Positions 6,480 to 14,795 are shown, counted from the stretch's first letter. The stretch: DNA of 23,950 nt from a virus (IMGVR_UViG_3300021085_000214:1-23950), one strand, 5' to 3'. Notes: generated by a model not told the origin, from the letters alone. A program made the numbers and translations.

Positions 6480-6929
6480 ATGAAGCCTTGGACTCCATCT
6501 TTTTTCTTGCCAGTGTTGGTTCTGGTTCTTTTGGGTGGATGTTCCAAGGCTTCTTTTTATCCGTTAATAGGTAGTGTAGGTGGAGCAACTGTTGGTAGTC
6601 TTGGTGGTCCTGGTCCTGCTGCTGGTGGTGCTGCCCTTGGATGGGGACTAGGAGAGGGTGCTAAGTTAATGGAGGAGAACAAAGGATTAGCCAACAAAGT
6701 TAAAGCTATATCCGAAGGAGATGTACAGGAACTTGTACAACAACAATTAGATGAGAAGATGGACGATGGCTTCTTTGATTCTATGTTAGATGAAGTATAT
6801 GGTTTCTTGAAACTATGCCTAATGGGTGTAATACTTTGGAACATCATACCGATAATTTATACTAGATATGTACAGAAAAAATCTAACAATAATGATAAAT
6901 CAATTAAAAAGACTAAGAAGAATTTATAA
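6480..6929 (+). CDS. Lipoprotein with C-terminal membrane anchor, unimolecular-spanin-like
   Basis: A 149-residue protein if started at the ATG at 6480 (a TTG 15 nt upstream is in frame but would spoil the signal sequence). Residues 8-20 are a hydrophobic signal ending in LLGGC, a lipobox with Cys21. Residues 28-58 are Gly-rich (glycine-zipper-like GSVGGATVGS and AAGGAALGWGLGEG). A mainly helical segment follows (60-105), then a strong transmembrane stretch (109-128) and a Lys-rich tail. Outer-membrane lipid anchor plus inner-membrane C-terminal anchor, with the basic tail in the cytoplasm, is the topology of u-spanins such as phage T1 gp11, which fuse the two membranes in lysis. Odd: it sits between scaffold and capsid. 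Alternative: a virion or superinfection-exclusion lipoprotein. Function inferred from topology only. Confidence 0.65.
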   Translation: MKPWTPSFFLPVLVLVLLGGCSKASFYPLIGSVGGATVGSLGGPGPAAGGAALGWGLGEGAKLMEENKGLANKVKAISEGDVQELVQQQLDEKMDDGFFDSMLDEVYGFLKLCLMGVILWNIIPIIYTRYVQKKSNNNDKSIKKTKKNL

Positions 6930-7008
6930 CAACTTGAACAAGAAGGAGAAGGCTATTGTCTTGACTGTTCTATGTTTAAGTGGAATTATAATACTTAACT
7001 TACTTTAA
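6892..7008 (+). CDS. Possible 38-residue membrane peptide
   Basis: A short ORF overlapping the 3' end of the spanin-like gene by 38 nt in another frame. It encodes a basic N-terminus (MINQLKRLRRIYNNLNKKEK; seven Lys/Arg in 20 residues) followed by one hydrophobic helix AIVLTVLCLSGIIILNLL reaching the C-terminus. The positive-inside rule predicts N-in, C-out. It could be a tiny holin/pinholin-like or accessory lysis peptide. There is no clear Shine-Dalgarno; an AAGGAGAAGG purine run lies inside the ORF. The clean split into basic and hydrophobic halves argues against a chance ORF, but expression is unproven. Confidence 0.4.
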   Translation: MINQLKRLRRIYNNLNKKEKAIVLTVLCLSGIIILNLL

Positions 7009-7133
7009 CAGACAATTAGTAGCACTAATGTCAAGACCCACTGCGGTGGACAATCTCGATCAAAGGTTCAAACGAAAGTCGCAAAACAAATACATAAACA
7101 TTAATAACAAAATACATAAGGAGATAATATATC
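7009..7133 (+). other. Leader region of the capsid gene
   Basis: A 125-nt stretch between the small membrane-peptide ORF and the capsid start. The first half contains a patch with higher GC (7021-7080, 28 of 60 bases) and a small CCAC/GTGG hairpin (7037-7048). The second half (7081-7133) is strongly AT-rich and ends in the capsid ribosome site. A 37-codon ORF (7028-7141) crosses it but ends in low-complexity sequence. In T7 a strong phage promoter sits here; I cannot recognise one because the phage polymerase promoter consensus is unknown. Confidence 0.4.
7118..7124 (+). promoter_or_regulatory. Strong Shine-Dalgarno AAGGAGA of the capsid gene
   Basis: AAGGAGA with a 9-nt AT-rich spacer to the ATG at 7134. 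It resembles the T7 gene 10 leader and is among the best ribosome sites in the window, as expected for the most abundant virion protein. Confidence 0.85.
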
Positions 7134-8195
7134 ATGGCTAATGGAGATACATCCCCCTCACGTGTAGGACAAGTTAATAGTGCTGGTGACGTAGATGCTT
7201 TGTTTCTTAAAAAGTTCAGCGGAGAAATCTTGCAGACCTTTGAGGAGTCAAACATTTTCAAACCACTACATACTGTTCGCACAATCGAAAACGGTAAATC
7301 AGCTCAGTTCCCAGTAACTGGCGTAGCTTCCGCTGACTACCACACACCTGGCGAAAACATCGCTGACGGTGGAAACTCATACTTGAGCGACATCAAGAAA
7401 GCAGAGAAAGTAATCACCATCGATAAGATGTTACTTGCTTCTACCTTCTTGGCTAACATCGACGACGTAAAGAATCACTACGACATCCGCAGCGTTTACG
7501 CTAACGAATTGGGTAAGGCTCTTGCTAAACGTTTCGACGAAGCTATTGCTAAAGTATTCATCGCTTCTGCTCGTTCAGCTGCTGCTGTTACTGGTGGTAA
7601 AGTCGGAGGAATCCTCGACGTTTCTGCTAACGCAATGGGAGACGGAGCTGACTCAACTGATGATGCTGACAACACTGATCCAACAGGAGCAGAACTTGTT
7701 GCTGCTTTATTCACTGCTGCTCAGAAGCTCGACGAAAACGACGTACCTAGTGACGGACGTTTCTGCGTACTTCGTCCTCAAGAGTATTACAAGTTAATCA
7801 CTGGCGGTGCTGGTGCGTTGGCTATCTCTACTTCGGCTGTCAATAAAGACGTTGGAGGAGTAGGAAGTATTGCTTCAGGATCGATTCCTCAAGTTGCAGG
7901 TATCACGATCTACAAAAGTAATCACATCCCTTCGACTGATTTATCAGCTGTTGTTACTGGAGACGGTGCTTCTAACAATGATGTCTTCGGTGCAAACGGA
8001 GCAGGTTACAATGGTAACTTCGTAAACACTTTAGGTGTTGTTGCTCACTCTGCTGCTGTCGGAACAGTTAAGCTTCTTGATCTTGCTACTGAAAGCGAGT
8101 ATCAAATTGAGCGTCAAGGAACACTTTTTGTTGCTAAGTATGCTATGGGTCACGGAGTTCTCCGTCCTGAGTGTGCTATCGAATTACAGAAATAG
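7134..8195 (+). CDS. Major capsid protein (T7 gp10-like)
   Basis: A 353-residue HK97-fold capsid protein (T7 gp10A is 345). It forms the icosahedral shell. Conserved T7-like blocks: NGKSAQFPVTG, TPGENI, EKVITIDKMLLAS, KNHYDIRS-x-YANELGKALA, a middle ENDVPSDGRFCVLRPQEYY strand, and the C-terminal YAMGHGVLRPECAIEL. Codon choice differs from the neighbours (more GAC, CGT, ATC, AAC), typical of very high expression. A strong ribosome site precedes it and a terminator follows. No clear slippery heptamer for a T7 10B-like frameshift is seen at the 3' end. Confidence 0.97.
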   Translation: MANGDTSPSRVGQVNSAGDVDALFLKKFSGEILQTFEESNIFKPLHTVRTIENGKSAQFPVTGVASADYHTPGENIADGGNSYLSDIKKAEKVITIDKMLLASTFLANIDDVKNHYDIRSVYANELGKALAKRFDEAIAKVFIASARSAAAVTGGKVGGILDVSANAMGDGADSTDDADNTDPTGAELVAALFTAAQKLDENDVPSDGRFCVLRPQEYYKLITGGAGALAISTSAVNKDVGGVGSIASGSIPQVAGITIYKSNHIPSTDLSAVVTGDGASNNDVFGANGAGYNGNFVNTLGVVAHSAAVGTVKLLDLATESEYQIERQGTLFVAKYAMGHGVLRPECAIELQK

Positions 8196-8203
8196 TTCTC
8201 TCT

Positions 8204-8257
8204 TCGGTGTTGGGTGGTCTGTGATTCGTTCCGCACCCTCCACCGATATTTTTATTT
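8204..8257 (+). terminator. Rho-independent terminator after the capsid gene (T-phi-like position)
   Basis: An inverted repeat: TCGGTG (8204-8209) pairs with CACCGA (8241-8246), and GGGTG (8212-8216) pairs with CACCC (8234-8238), with a 2x2 internal mismatch and a 17-nt loop. A T-rich run (TATTTTTATTT) follows directly. It lies between capsid and tail tube A genes, exactly where T7 has T-phi downstream of gene 10. Confidence 0.8.
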
Positions 8258-8270
8258 ATAAAGAAAAGCG

Positions 8271-8849
8271 ATGGCACTGACTACTAAACTAGAAGCGGTA
8301 AACATAATGATCTCTGTAATAGGAGAGTCACCTGTTAATACTTTAAGTGGAACTAGTGTTCCTGTAACCGTTACACAGGCAGTCCATGCGTTAGAAGAAA
8401 CCAGCAAAGCCCTCCAATCAGAAGGATGGCATTTCAACACAGAGTATGATTACCCACTTGTTCCTGATTCTGTTACAAGTAGGATTACTCTTCCTGTTAA
8501 CACTTTAAAGGTAGACTTAGACCCTGAGATATACACGGACTCTGATCCTGTACAACGAGGTCTTAAACTATACGACAGGAAAAACCACAGGGATACTTGG
8601 ACTAAAGACTTAAAGGCTATTATTACTTTTGAGTTAGACTTCGAAGAACTACCTGAACAATTTAGACATTACATTGCTGTTAAATCAGCTCGCATCTTTG
8701 CTGCTAGGTTCTTAGGTAGTCGAGAGATAGAAGGGTTTGCTTTAAGAGATGAGATCGAAGCGAAAGCTAGAGCTATCGAGAGTGACTCTGAGAATGCAGA
8801 TAGAACTATCTTCGATAACTATAGCGTATTACGAGTACTTGATCGATAG
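8271..8849 (+). CDS. Tail tubular protein A (T7 gp11-like)
   Basis: A 192-residue protein, near the 196 of T7 gp11. It forms the ring joining the portal to the tail nozzle. Diagnostic features: N-terminal LEAVNIMISVIGESPVNTL, the EGWHFNTEYDYPLVPD block, the LYDRKNH segment, and LPEQFRHYIAVKSARIFAARFLGS followed by an acidic helix. No good ribosome site is seen, only an A-rich leader (AAAGAAAAGCG). It begins 14 nt after the terminator's T run. Confidence 0.95.
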   Translation: MALTTKLEAVNIMISVIGESPVNTLSGTSVPVTVTQAVHALEETSKALQSEGWHFNTEYDYPLVPDSVTSRITLPVNTLKVDLDPEIYTDSDPVQRGLKLYDRKNHRDTWTKDLKAIITFELDFEELPEQFRHYIAVKSARIFAARFLGSREIEGFALRDEIEAKARAIESDSENADRTIFDNYSVLRVLDR

Positions 8850-8851
8850 AG

Positions 8852-11800
8852 ATGCCACTGCTTAACACCAGTATTCCTAACCTTGCCCAAGGTGTATCAC
8901 AACAGCCTGACAATTTAAGATACCCTGGACAGTGTGATGAACAAGTTAATGCTTGGTCAACTGTAGTAGAAGGTCTAGTAAAAAGACCTAACAGTAGGTT
9001 CTTATATGATACTGACTTAGGTGCTAATGTTAGCTCTGATTTATTTAGTCACTATGTAGATAGAGATGAACAGAATAAATATGTTATTACCTATGACTCT
9101 GTTAACGGATTAAAAGCAAGAGACTTAACTGTCGATAACATTAGTGATGGTGATATGAGTATTACTATTGAAGATGCTACTGCTGGTGCTTACGTAGCTG
9201 TTTCTCTTGCTGGTAATCCTCTTAAAGACCTTACAGCTTTAACTATAGCAGACTCTACCTTTATTGTTAACAAAACTAAGACGGTAGAAGCACTATCAGT
9301 GTTACAAGAACCTTTAGAAAAGGAAGCTTTAATCTTTGTTAAACTAGGAGACTACGAAAAGGGTTACAGTATTTTTATAGACGGAGAATTAGTTCCTGTT
9401 GATACTGCTTTACACAATTATCACGAATATGCTCATACATCAGGAGCATCTCCTTCCACTTACATCAGTGGACCTAGTACACACGGACTACACGCTGATA
9501 CTGAGTTCATCGCTAAAGATTTAGAAACTTGTTTAAACACTAGGTTTCCTTCAGGTACTGTTAATGTGATGGATACAGTTTCAATTAGCTCTCCTAACGG
9601 AGGGTTGGGTTATCTTAAGCCTGTTAATCCTTATGTAACTGGTTACAAAGTAGAAGTAACTATCAATCAAACAGCAGGGTTATCAGGACCAGCACAGTCC
9701 GCAAAAGGAGAAGCTATTATAGATTCCAATGGTACGATAACTGGAGTTAATTTGACACACATCGGAGCTAATTTCGCATCGGCAGGTGTTATAGCATCCG
9801 CTGATTTACAAATTACTATTACAGAGTTAATAAAGAGCGTATACTTTGGAACGAGATGGTTTGATGTAAATGTTTTCGATAGTTATGTATCAAGGGTAAC
9901 ACTAGCTGCTAATACAGCTAATTGGGTATTTACGACAATTGCTAGTACTCCTTTTTCTATTGATCGTAAAGGAAGTGTAATCAAAGTAACGAACGCTTTA
10001 GACAAGGATTTTCAAATAAGAGTTACTGATGGACTGGCAGATCAAGGACTAGGTGTTATATATAAAGAAGTATCTAGCATTACAGACCTACCAGCTAATT
10101 GTTATAATGGTTTTAGAATCAAGATCATAGGCGATGCAGAGTTAGATCAAGATGATTACTATGTTAGTTTTAAGACTAAAGACAATGAAGACTTCGGGGA
10201 AGGTAGTTGGGTAGAAACAGCAGGGTGGACGCAAGACGGTTCTGCTACTGGTTCTAGTCAATATATTGATAATGCTTTAGACCAAGACACAATGCCTGTC
10301 CAACTATTTCCTGACCAAGCAACAGGTAAGATAACAAGCTTTACTTTAAAAGTTGTGGATTGGGCAGGTAGAAATTCAGGAGATGACAACAGTAACCCTC
10401 TTCCTTCCTTTAAAGGTACTAAGATCAATGACATCTTCTTCTTTAAGAACAGACTAGGATTCCTTACTAATGACTCAGTAGTGTTCTCAGAAGCAGATGA
10501 ATACTTTAATTTCTTCAGGACCACAACACAATCGTTACTTGACTCTGCTCCTATAGATGTAGGAATATCACACACTAAGATAAGCTTACTTAAATACGCA
10601 CAAGCGTTCCAAGAGAAGCTAATGTTATTCTCTGCGAAGACACAGTTTGTATTAAGAGGTGCAGACTTGTTAACACCTAAGACAGTTACGATCTCTCCAG
10701 TTACTGAGTACGATGTATCAGAAAGTATTAGACCGTTAGCATTGAGTAGTCACATATACTTTAACTTTAAAAGGAATAGCTTTGAAGGATTGTTAGAGTA
10801 CACTGTTGATAACAACACAGAGACCTACGGAGCAGCTGAGATAACAGAACAAGTTAATAAGTACATCCCTTCTAACATCGTAAGGATGGAAGGTAGTTCA
10901 TCAGAGAACATGATTATCATACAATCCGATAGCGACTATAAGAAGTTGTTTGTATATAAGTACTTTTGGCAAGGCAGAGAGAAGATACAGAGTTCCTGGA
11001 TGTCCTTTACTTTTGCTAGAGAAGTCAGAGCTTTTAAGTTTATTGAATCTACTTTGCATATCATTACCACAGACAGTGACGGTACTTACTTAGAGAAGAT
11101 ACCAATGGAGAATGGATTAGCAGAAACAGGTAGAGACTATGCTTTATTGTTAGACGGTAGAATACAAAGCAGCAGTACTAATTATATACAAAGTATAAAC
11201 TATACTAAGCTGAGTAGTACGACACCTCAAAGCTTTAACGGAACTAATCATACTGATGTTACTTACATGAGGTTTAGGAATAGCTTTTTGTTTAAAGAAG
11301 GCATGGCTATTTACTCTAAGAACGGAACAAGGAAAACAGTAACACGTCACTCTGTTAATGAGATCGAGATTTTAATTGACGGTAAGTTAGCTAATTATGT
11401 TAACTATAGCGGTTCACTTTATAAGTGTGTTGAAGGACATACCTCCTCCGCATCGATACTCCCTACAGATACTAACTATTGGCAACCTACTGTAGAAGTG
11501 GATTCAGCACCTGTATGGAGCGAGGAAGGTTACGAGTATTTAAGTGTGTATGATTACTTCATTGGATACGAGTACGATATGTTATACAGGTTCTCTAAGC
11601 AGAACTTAAAGCAACCTACAGAGAGAGGTGGACGATCTGCTTCTGATTATACTTATCAAACAATTCGTAACGGTAGTATTGAATACTCAGAGACAGGACA
11701 CTTTAATGTGGAAGTCACACCTAAGTTCAGAGATACATACACTTACACCTACAACCCAAGTTTGTTAGCCTCTGTCAGTACCCTTAATAAATTCACACCT

Positions 11801-11947
11801 GAGACTGGATTCTTTAAGTTTGCTGTTCAAGCTCAACCTAATGATGCTACGATAGAGATTAAATCTTCTAGTGCTTTACCAGTGAAGTTACTATCTGCTG
11901 AGTTTGAATCAACAATCATATCAAGGAGTAGACGCTATGGAGGTTAA
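8852..11947 (+). CDS. Tail tubular protein B / nozzle (T7 gp12-like), extended
   Basis: A 1031-residue protein, clearly longer than T7 gp12 (794). It forms the hexameric tail nozzle. The N-terminus (SIPNLAQGVSQQPDNLRYPGQ, QVNAWSTVVEGLVKRP) and the central block (FFKNRLGFLTNDSVVFSEADEY, then DSAPIDVGISHTK and EKLMLFSAKTQFVLRG) are diagnostic. Extra length includes a beta-rich insertion around residues 190-325 and a segment near residues 849-880 (G-S-L-Y-K-C-x-x-G-H-T-S-S ... D-T-N-Y-W-Q-P) resembling a CBM5/12-type carbohydrate-binding motif. It starts 2 nt after gp11's stop and its end overlaps the next gene by 11 nt. Confidence 0.95.
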   Translation: MPLLNTSIPNLAQGVSQQPDNLRYPGQCDEQVNAWSTVVEGLVKRPNSRFLYDTDLGANVSSDLFSHYVDRDEQNKYVITYDSVNGLKARDLTVDNISDGDMSITIEDATAGAYVAVSLAGNPLKDLTALTIADSTFIVNKTKTVEALSVLQEPLEKEALIFVKLGDYEKGYSIFIDGELVPVDTALHNYHEYAHTSGASPSTYISGPSTHGLHADTEFIAKDLETCLNTRFPSGTVNVMDTVSISSPNGGLGYLKPVNPYVTGYKVEVTINQTAGLSGPAQSAKGEAIIDSNGTITGVNLTHIGANFASAGVIASADLQITITELIKSVYFGTRWFDVNVFDSYVSRVTLAANTANWVFTTIASTPFSIDRKGSVIKVTNALDKDFQIRVTDGLADQGLGVIYKEVSSITDLPANCYNGFRIKIIGDAELDQDDYYVSFKTKDNEDFGEGSWVETAGWTQDGSATGSSQYIDNALDQDTMPVQLFPDQATGKITSFTLKVVDWAGRNSGDDNSNPLPSFKGTKINDIFFFKNRLGFLTNDSVVFSEADEYFNFFRTTTQSLLDSAPIDVGISHTKISLLKYAQAFQEKLMLFSAKTQFVLRGADLLTPKTVTISPVTEYDVSESIRPLALSSHIYFNFKRNSFEGLLEYTVDNNTETYGAAEITEQVNKYIPSNIVRMEGSSSENMIIIQSDSDYKKLFVYKYFWQGREKIQSSWMSFTFAREVRAFKFIESTLHIITTDSDGTYLEKIPMENGLAETGRDYALLLDGRIQSSSTNYIQSINYTKLSSTTPQSFNGTNHTDVTYMRFRNSFLFKEGMAIYSKNGTRKTVTRHSVNEIEILIDGKLANYVNYSGSLYKCVEGHTSSASILPTDTNYWQPTVEVDSAPVWSEEGYEYLSVYDYFIGYEYDMLYRFSKQNLKQPTERGGRSASDYTYQTIRNGSIEYSETGHFNVEVTPKFRDTYTYTYNPSLLASVSTLNKFTPETGFFKFAVQAQPNDATIEIKSSSALPVKLLSAEFESTIISRSRRYGG
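11923..11928 (+). promoter_or_regulatory. Shine-Dalgarno AAGGAG inside the gp12-like gene, sets the gp13-like start
   Basis: AAGGAG with an 8-nt spacer to the ATG at 11937. It supports that start over the in-frame ATG at 11904, which has no ribosome site. Confidence 0.75.
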
Positions 11948-12377
11948 GATAGAGAAAGCACAAGCACTTGAAGACGCTCCTTTGTTATATGATGACTTAC
12001 GAGAAGAGGACATGATGGAATGTATCGGTCTAATGCACCACCCTAGAGATGCTGTGTACGGATCGTTTGAATCAAGTAGTAAATGCTATAGCGTCAAGAC
12101 TGATCAAGACGGATTGTTAGCTTGCTTCGGAGTGAGTCCTAGAGGGAACATCGGGATTTGTTGGTTGCTAGGTACGAGAAACTTTTATAAGATAAAGAAG
12201 AAGTTTGTTAAGGAATCACAGATGTGGATAGATGACTTGATGGGAGACTTCGACTACTTAACAAACTATATCATGGAAGCTAACACACTAAGTATGAGAT
12301 GGTTAAAATGGTTGGGTGCTAGTTTTGAGGATTGCAATATCCCTGGTTATAAGTCATTTAAGATAGAGAGGAAATAA
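11937..12377 (+). CDS. Internal virion protein A (T7 gp13-like, GNAT-like fold)
   Basis: A 146-residue protein beginning inside the end of the nozzle gene. Size (T7 gp13: 138) and position between gp12 and gp14 homologues fit internal virion protein A. The sequence has GNAT-acetyltransferase-like traits: a strand LLACFGVSPRGNIGICWLLGT, then a basic segment, a helix, and a C-terminal MRWLKWLGASFEDC block (the 'L..lGF' end of GNAT folds). Acetyl-CoA binding is not obvious, as the R/QxxGxG/A loop is not seen, so catalysis is doubtful. T7 gp13 is needed for virion assembly but is scarce in the mature particle. Confidence 0.82.
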   Translation: MEVKIEKAQALEDAPLLYDDLREEDMMECIGLMHHPRDAVYGSFESSSKCYSVKTDQDGLLACFGVSPRGNIGICWLLGTRNFYKIKKKFVKESQMWIDDLMGDFDYLTNYIMEANTLSMRWLKWLGASFEDCNIPGYKSFKIERK

Positions 12378-12378
12378 T

Positions 12379-13002
12379 ATGTGTTTACCATTAGCAGCAA
12401 TAGGAGCAATAGCAGGTGTAGCAGGAGCAGGTGCAGGGTTTATAGGGCAAAGACAGCAAGCTAAAGCACAAGCAGCGTATCAAGCACAGTCAGCAGCAGC
12501 TGAACAGCAAAGAGCGTTACAGGAGCAGTCCTCTATCCGTATGCAACAAGCTCAACAACAAGAAGCTACTGCTAGGGAACTACAACAAGTTAGTAAGAAA
12601 TCCCAAGAAGCGTTATCTAGGGCTAGAGTTTCAGCAGGGGAAGCAGGTGTTGCAGGTGCTAGTGTACAAGCTTTGATGGATGACTATACTAGACAGGAAG
12701 CAGGGTATAGAGCAGCAACTTTAAGACAACAAGAGTTAACAGGAGTAGGTACACAGCTGGGATTAGAACAAGCTGGATTAGCTTCTCAACAGAGACTTAT
12801 AGGGATTCAACAACCTATTAATAGACCTAGTTTATTAGTGTCAGGATTACAAGCTGTTAGCGGTGGACTTAGTGGATATGCAGCAGGTCAAAGTATTAGC
12901 AGTAGGATGGGATCACCGTCTACTATAGATATAGGAGGAGGACAGGTTTCTAGGTATATGCCCAAGACAGATCAATATAGCATTCCTACACCAGGTTATT
13001 AA
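12379..13002 (+). CDS. Internal virion protein B (T7 gp14-like)
   Basis: A 207-residue protein (T7 gp14: 196). It is ejected at infection and forms the outer-membrane part of the DNA channel. The N-terminus MCLPLAAIGAIAGVAGAGAGF is a Gly/Ala-rich membrane-active segment, followed by a long Gln/Ala-rich coiled region (residues 25-125) with GEAGVAGASVQALMDDY, the family hallmark. A Gly-rich C-terminal part follows. Located 1 nt after the gp13-like stop with a GAGAGG ribosome site. Confidence 0.92.
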   Translation: MCLPLAAIGAIAGVAGAGAGFIGQRQQAKAQAAYQAQSAAAEQQRALQEQSSIRMQQAQQQEATARELQQVSKKSQEALSRARVSAGEAGVAGASVQALMDDYTRQEAGYRAATLRQQELTGVGTQLGLEQAGLASQQRLIGIQQPINRPSLLVSGLQAVSGGLSGYAAGQSISSRMGSPSTIDIGGGQVSRYMPKTDQYSIPTPGY

Positions 13003-13004
13003 TT

Positions 13005-14795
13005 ATGGCAGAACGAGTACAAGTACAAGGGTTAGGTGACGCAGTTCCAGGTATTCAACCTACTATTCAACGAGCAGGTCAATACAGTGTAGGTCAGCGT
13101 AGAGCTGGTAGGAATAAGTTGATGGACCTTGCTGATGCTTTGTCACAGGTTAATCCTATCTTACAACAGTACGGTAATATTCGTAGGTTAGAACAAGAAA
13201 GAAAGAAGTCGTTAGAAGAAGCACTAGAAAAAGAAGGTTACAGAGCTTATCAAACTGCTCCAGCTACTATGGCTGTTGAGTTAGAAAAGACACAAGCTAA
13301 GATTAGAGCTGCAACAGAGCGAGGTGAAATACCTGACGAAGCTAATGTACCTAGAATTATGGGTGCTTTGAAAGCTAAATCAGAAGTGTTAGCTAATAGA
13401 GATTACAGGAACATATTAATGAACCCTGAACTGTTAGAGAGTACAACTGATCCTGTAAAAGTAGTACAACAACAAAGAGAAGAGTTTTTAAAAAGAACAG
13501 AGTTTGAATCACCTAGTGTTAGAGATCATGTATTTCAACATTTAGAAAAAGTAGAGAACGAATTTGTAAATAAAGTAGAAAGTAGGTTGGCTGCTTTTGA
13601 AGTAGAGGAAGGTAAACAGAATTGGTTGCTTACTGGTAAAGACTCTGTAAGCCAAGTTATAAACGGAGAGCTAGATGTAAATGATCCCATTATTAAGAAC
13701 TGGATAAATAATCCAGCAGGGTTGTTTAAGGGGTCTAGGAAATACGCTTGGGATAACTTGATGAAGGAGGAGTTAAAGGAAGGGTTAACAAGTGGTGCAG
13801 TTAGTCCTACAAAAGCTGTTAAGTTCCTTGACAGTTTAAGAGAGTTAGATTTAGGTGGTGGAGTTAAATTTGCAGACGCTGAGACAGGCAATGCTATAAG
13901 TGACTTCTACGATGTGATTGAAAATCAAAGAGGTGTGTTAGAAAATAAAGCAGCACAGAAAGCTAATCTTGAGTTTGATTTATTAAATAACGGTCTTGTT
14001 GATTCGTTGCTAGAGTCATTAGGGGAAGGAAACAATGTATCGTCTGTTGACGCTAGAAATATAAGAGAGTCTTATTTATCTTCTTTACCCAAAGCAATCT
14101 CTAAAGAAAAAGCTATAGATACTTTTGATAAGATTCTCGGTAATGTTAATAAGCCAGGAAGCGATGCAACTAAATTAATTACAGGTAAACTAGATACTCT
14201 TATAGAGGAAGGACTTGAACTAGATGTAGCAGTTTCAGAAGTACAAAGCACGTTTGAAAGTGGAGGTATAACAGTTACGGATAGAAATAGATTGTTAAAA
14301 AAGATAGAGGACTCTAGGGACTTTGACAGGTTAATTTATAAGGCTGACTTTTACAGGAATATAATAACAGTAGATGAAGAATTAATAACAGGGTTTGTGA
14401 AAGAAAGAGCAGCTTTTAGTGGTGCGACTTATGAGGTAGGTTATTTCACTGAATTGGGAGCTGATAAGGGAGGTAAAAATGGTGTCTATGATTCTATTGT
14501 AGATAAAAAAACAACATTTGCTGCTAAATCTTTTGTTAACAGAAGATACAATGCTTATGAGTTATCGTTAAGAGAAGCTTTTGAAAGTAAATTTAAAAGG
14601 TACGAAAGTGATCCTTCATTTACTCCAGAGCAAGCACAAGAAAAATTAATAGAAGAATCTCAAGGAATAAGAGATCAAGTTTTTAAACAATGGGAGCGAG
14701 AATCGATTCTATTAGCTAACAGTACTTACGACTTAAATATCGTAGTGCAGCAGGAGGAATTTATCTCGCCTGGTGTTATGAAGAAACTTAAATAA
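13005..14795 (+). CDS. Internal virion protein C (T7 gp15-like)
   Basis: A 596-residue protein placed between gp14- and gp16-like genes, shorter than T7 gp15 (747). In T7 it forms the periplasmic conduit with gp16. It is mainly helical, charged and without membrane segments. The N-terminal RVQVQGLGDAVPGIQPT and QRAGQYSVGQRRAGRN segments resemble those of gp15 homologues in marine T7-like phages. It starts 2 nt after the gp14 stop without a Shine-Dalgarno. Identity rests on order, size and N-terminal pattern rather than on a catalytic motif. Confidence 0.85.
   Translation: MAERVQVQGLGDAVPGIQPTIQRAGQYSVGQRRAGRNKLMDLADALSQVNPILQQYGNIRRLEQERKKSLEEALEKEGYRAYQTAPATMAVELEKTQAKIRAATERGEIPDEANVPRIMGALKAKSEVLANRDYRNILMNPELLESTTDPVKVVQQQREEFLKRTEFESPSVRDHVFQHLEKVENEFVNKVESRLAAFEVEEGKQNWLLTGKDSVSQVINGELDVNDPIIKNWINNPAGLFKGSRKYAWDNLMKEELKEGLTSGAVSPTKAVKFLDSLRELDLGGGVKFADAETGNAISDFYDVIENQRGVLENKAAQKANLEFDLLNNGLVDSLLESLGEGNNVSSVDARNIRESYLSSLPKAISKEKAIDTFDKILGNVNKPGSDATKLITGKLDTLIEEGLELDVAVSEVQSTFESGGITVTDRNRLLKKIEDSRDFDRLIYKADFYRNIITVDEELITGFVKERAAFSGATYEVGYFTELGADKGGKNGVYDSIVDKKTTFAAKSFVNRRYNAYELSLREAFESKFKRYESDPSFTPEQAQEKLIEESQGIRDQVFKQWERESILLANSTYDLNIVVQQEEFISPGVMKKLK

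Noticed and set aside
6961-6992. TTGACT ... TATAAT sigma70-like promoter ahead of the capsid gene
   Set aside because: The spacer is 20 nt, longer than normal, and the DNA is AT-rich and lies in a possible coding ORF; chance match is likely and late T7-like genes use the phage polymerase.
7065-7073. GGTTCAAAC, like a tRNA T-loop, in the capsid leader
   Set aside because: The flanking bases do not form a T-stem and no acceptor, D or anticodon arm can be drawn around it, so it is not a tRNA or an obvious tRNA-derived attachment site.
7028-7141. 37-codon ORF crossing the capsid leader
   Set aside because: The second half is low-complexity (Asn/Ile/Lys) caused by the AT-rich leader and it contains the capsid ribosome site; only the first half looks protein-like, so it is not called as a gene.
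7990-8230. T7 10B-like frameshift at the capsid 3' end
   Set aside because: No slippery heptamer is evident near the stop, and the terminator hairpin begins only 8 nt after it, leaving no room for a long extension.
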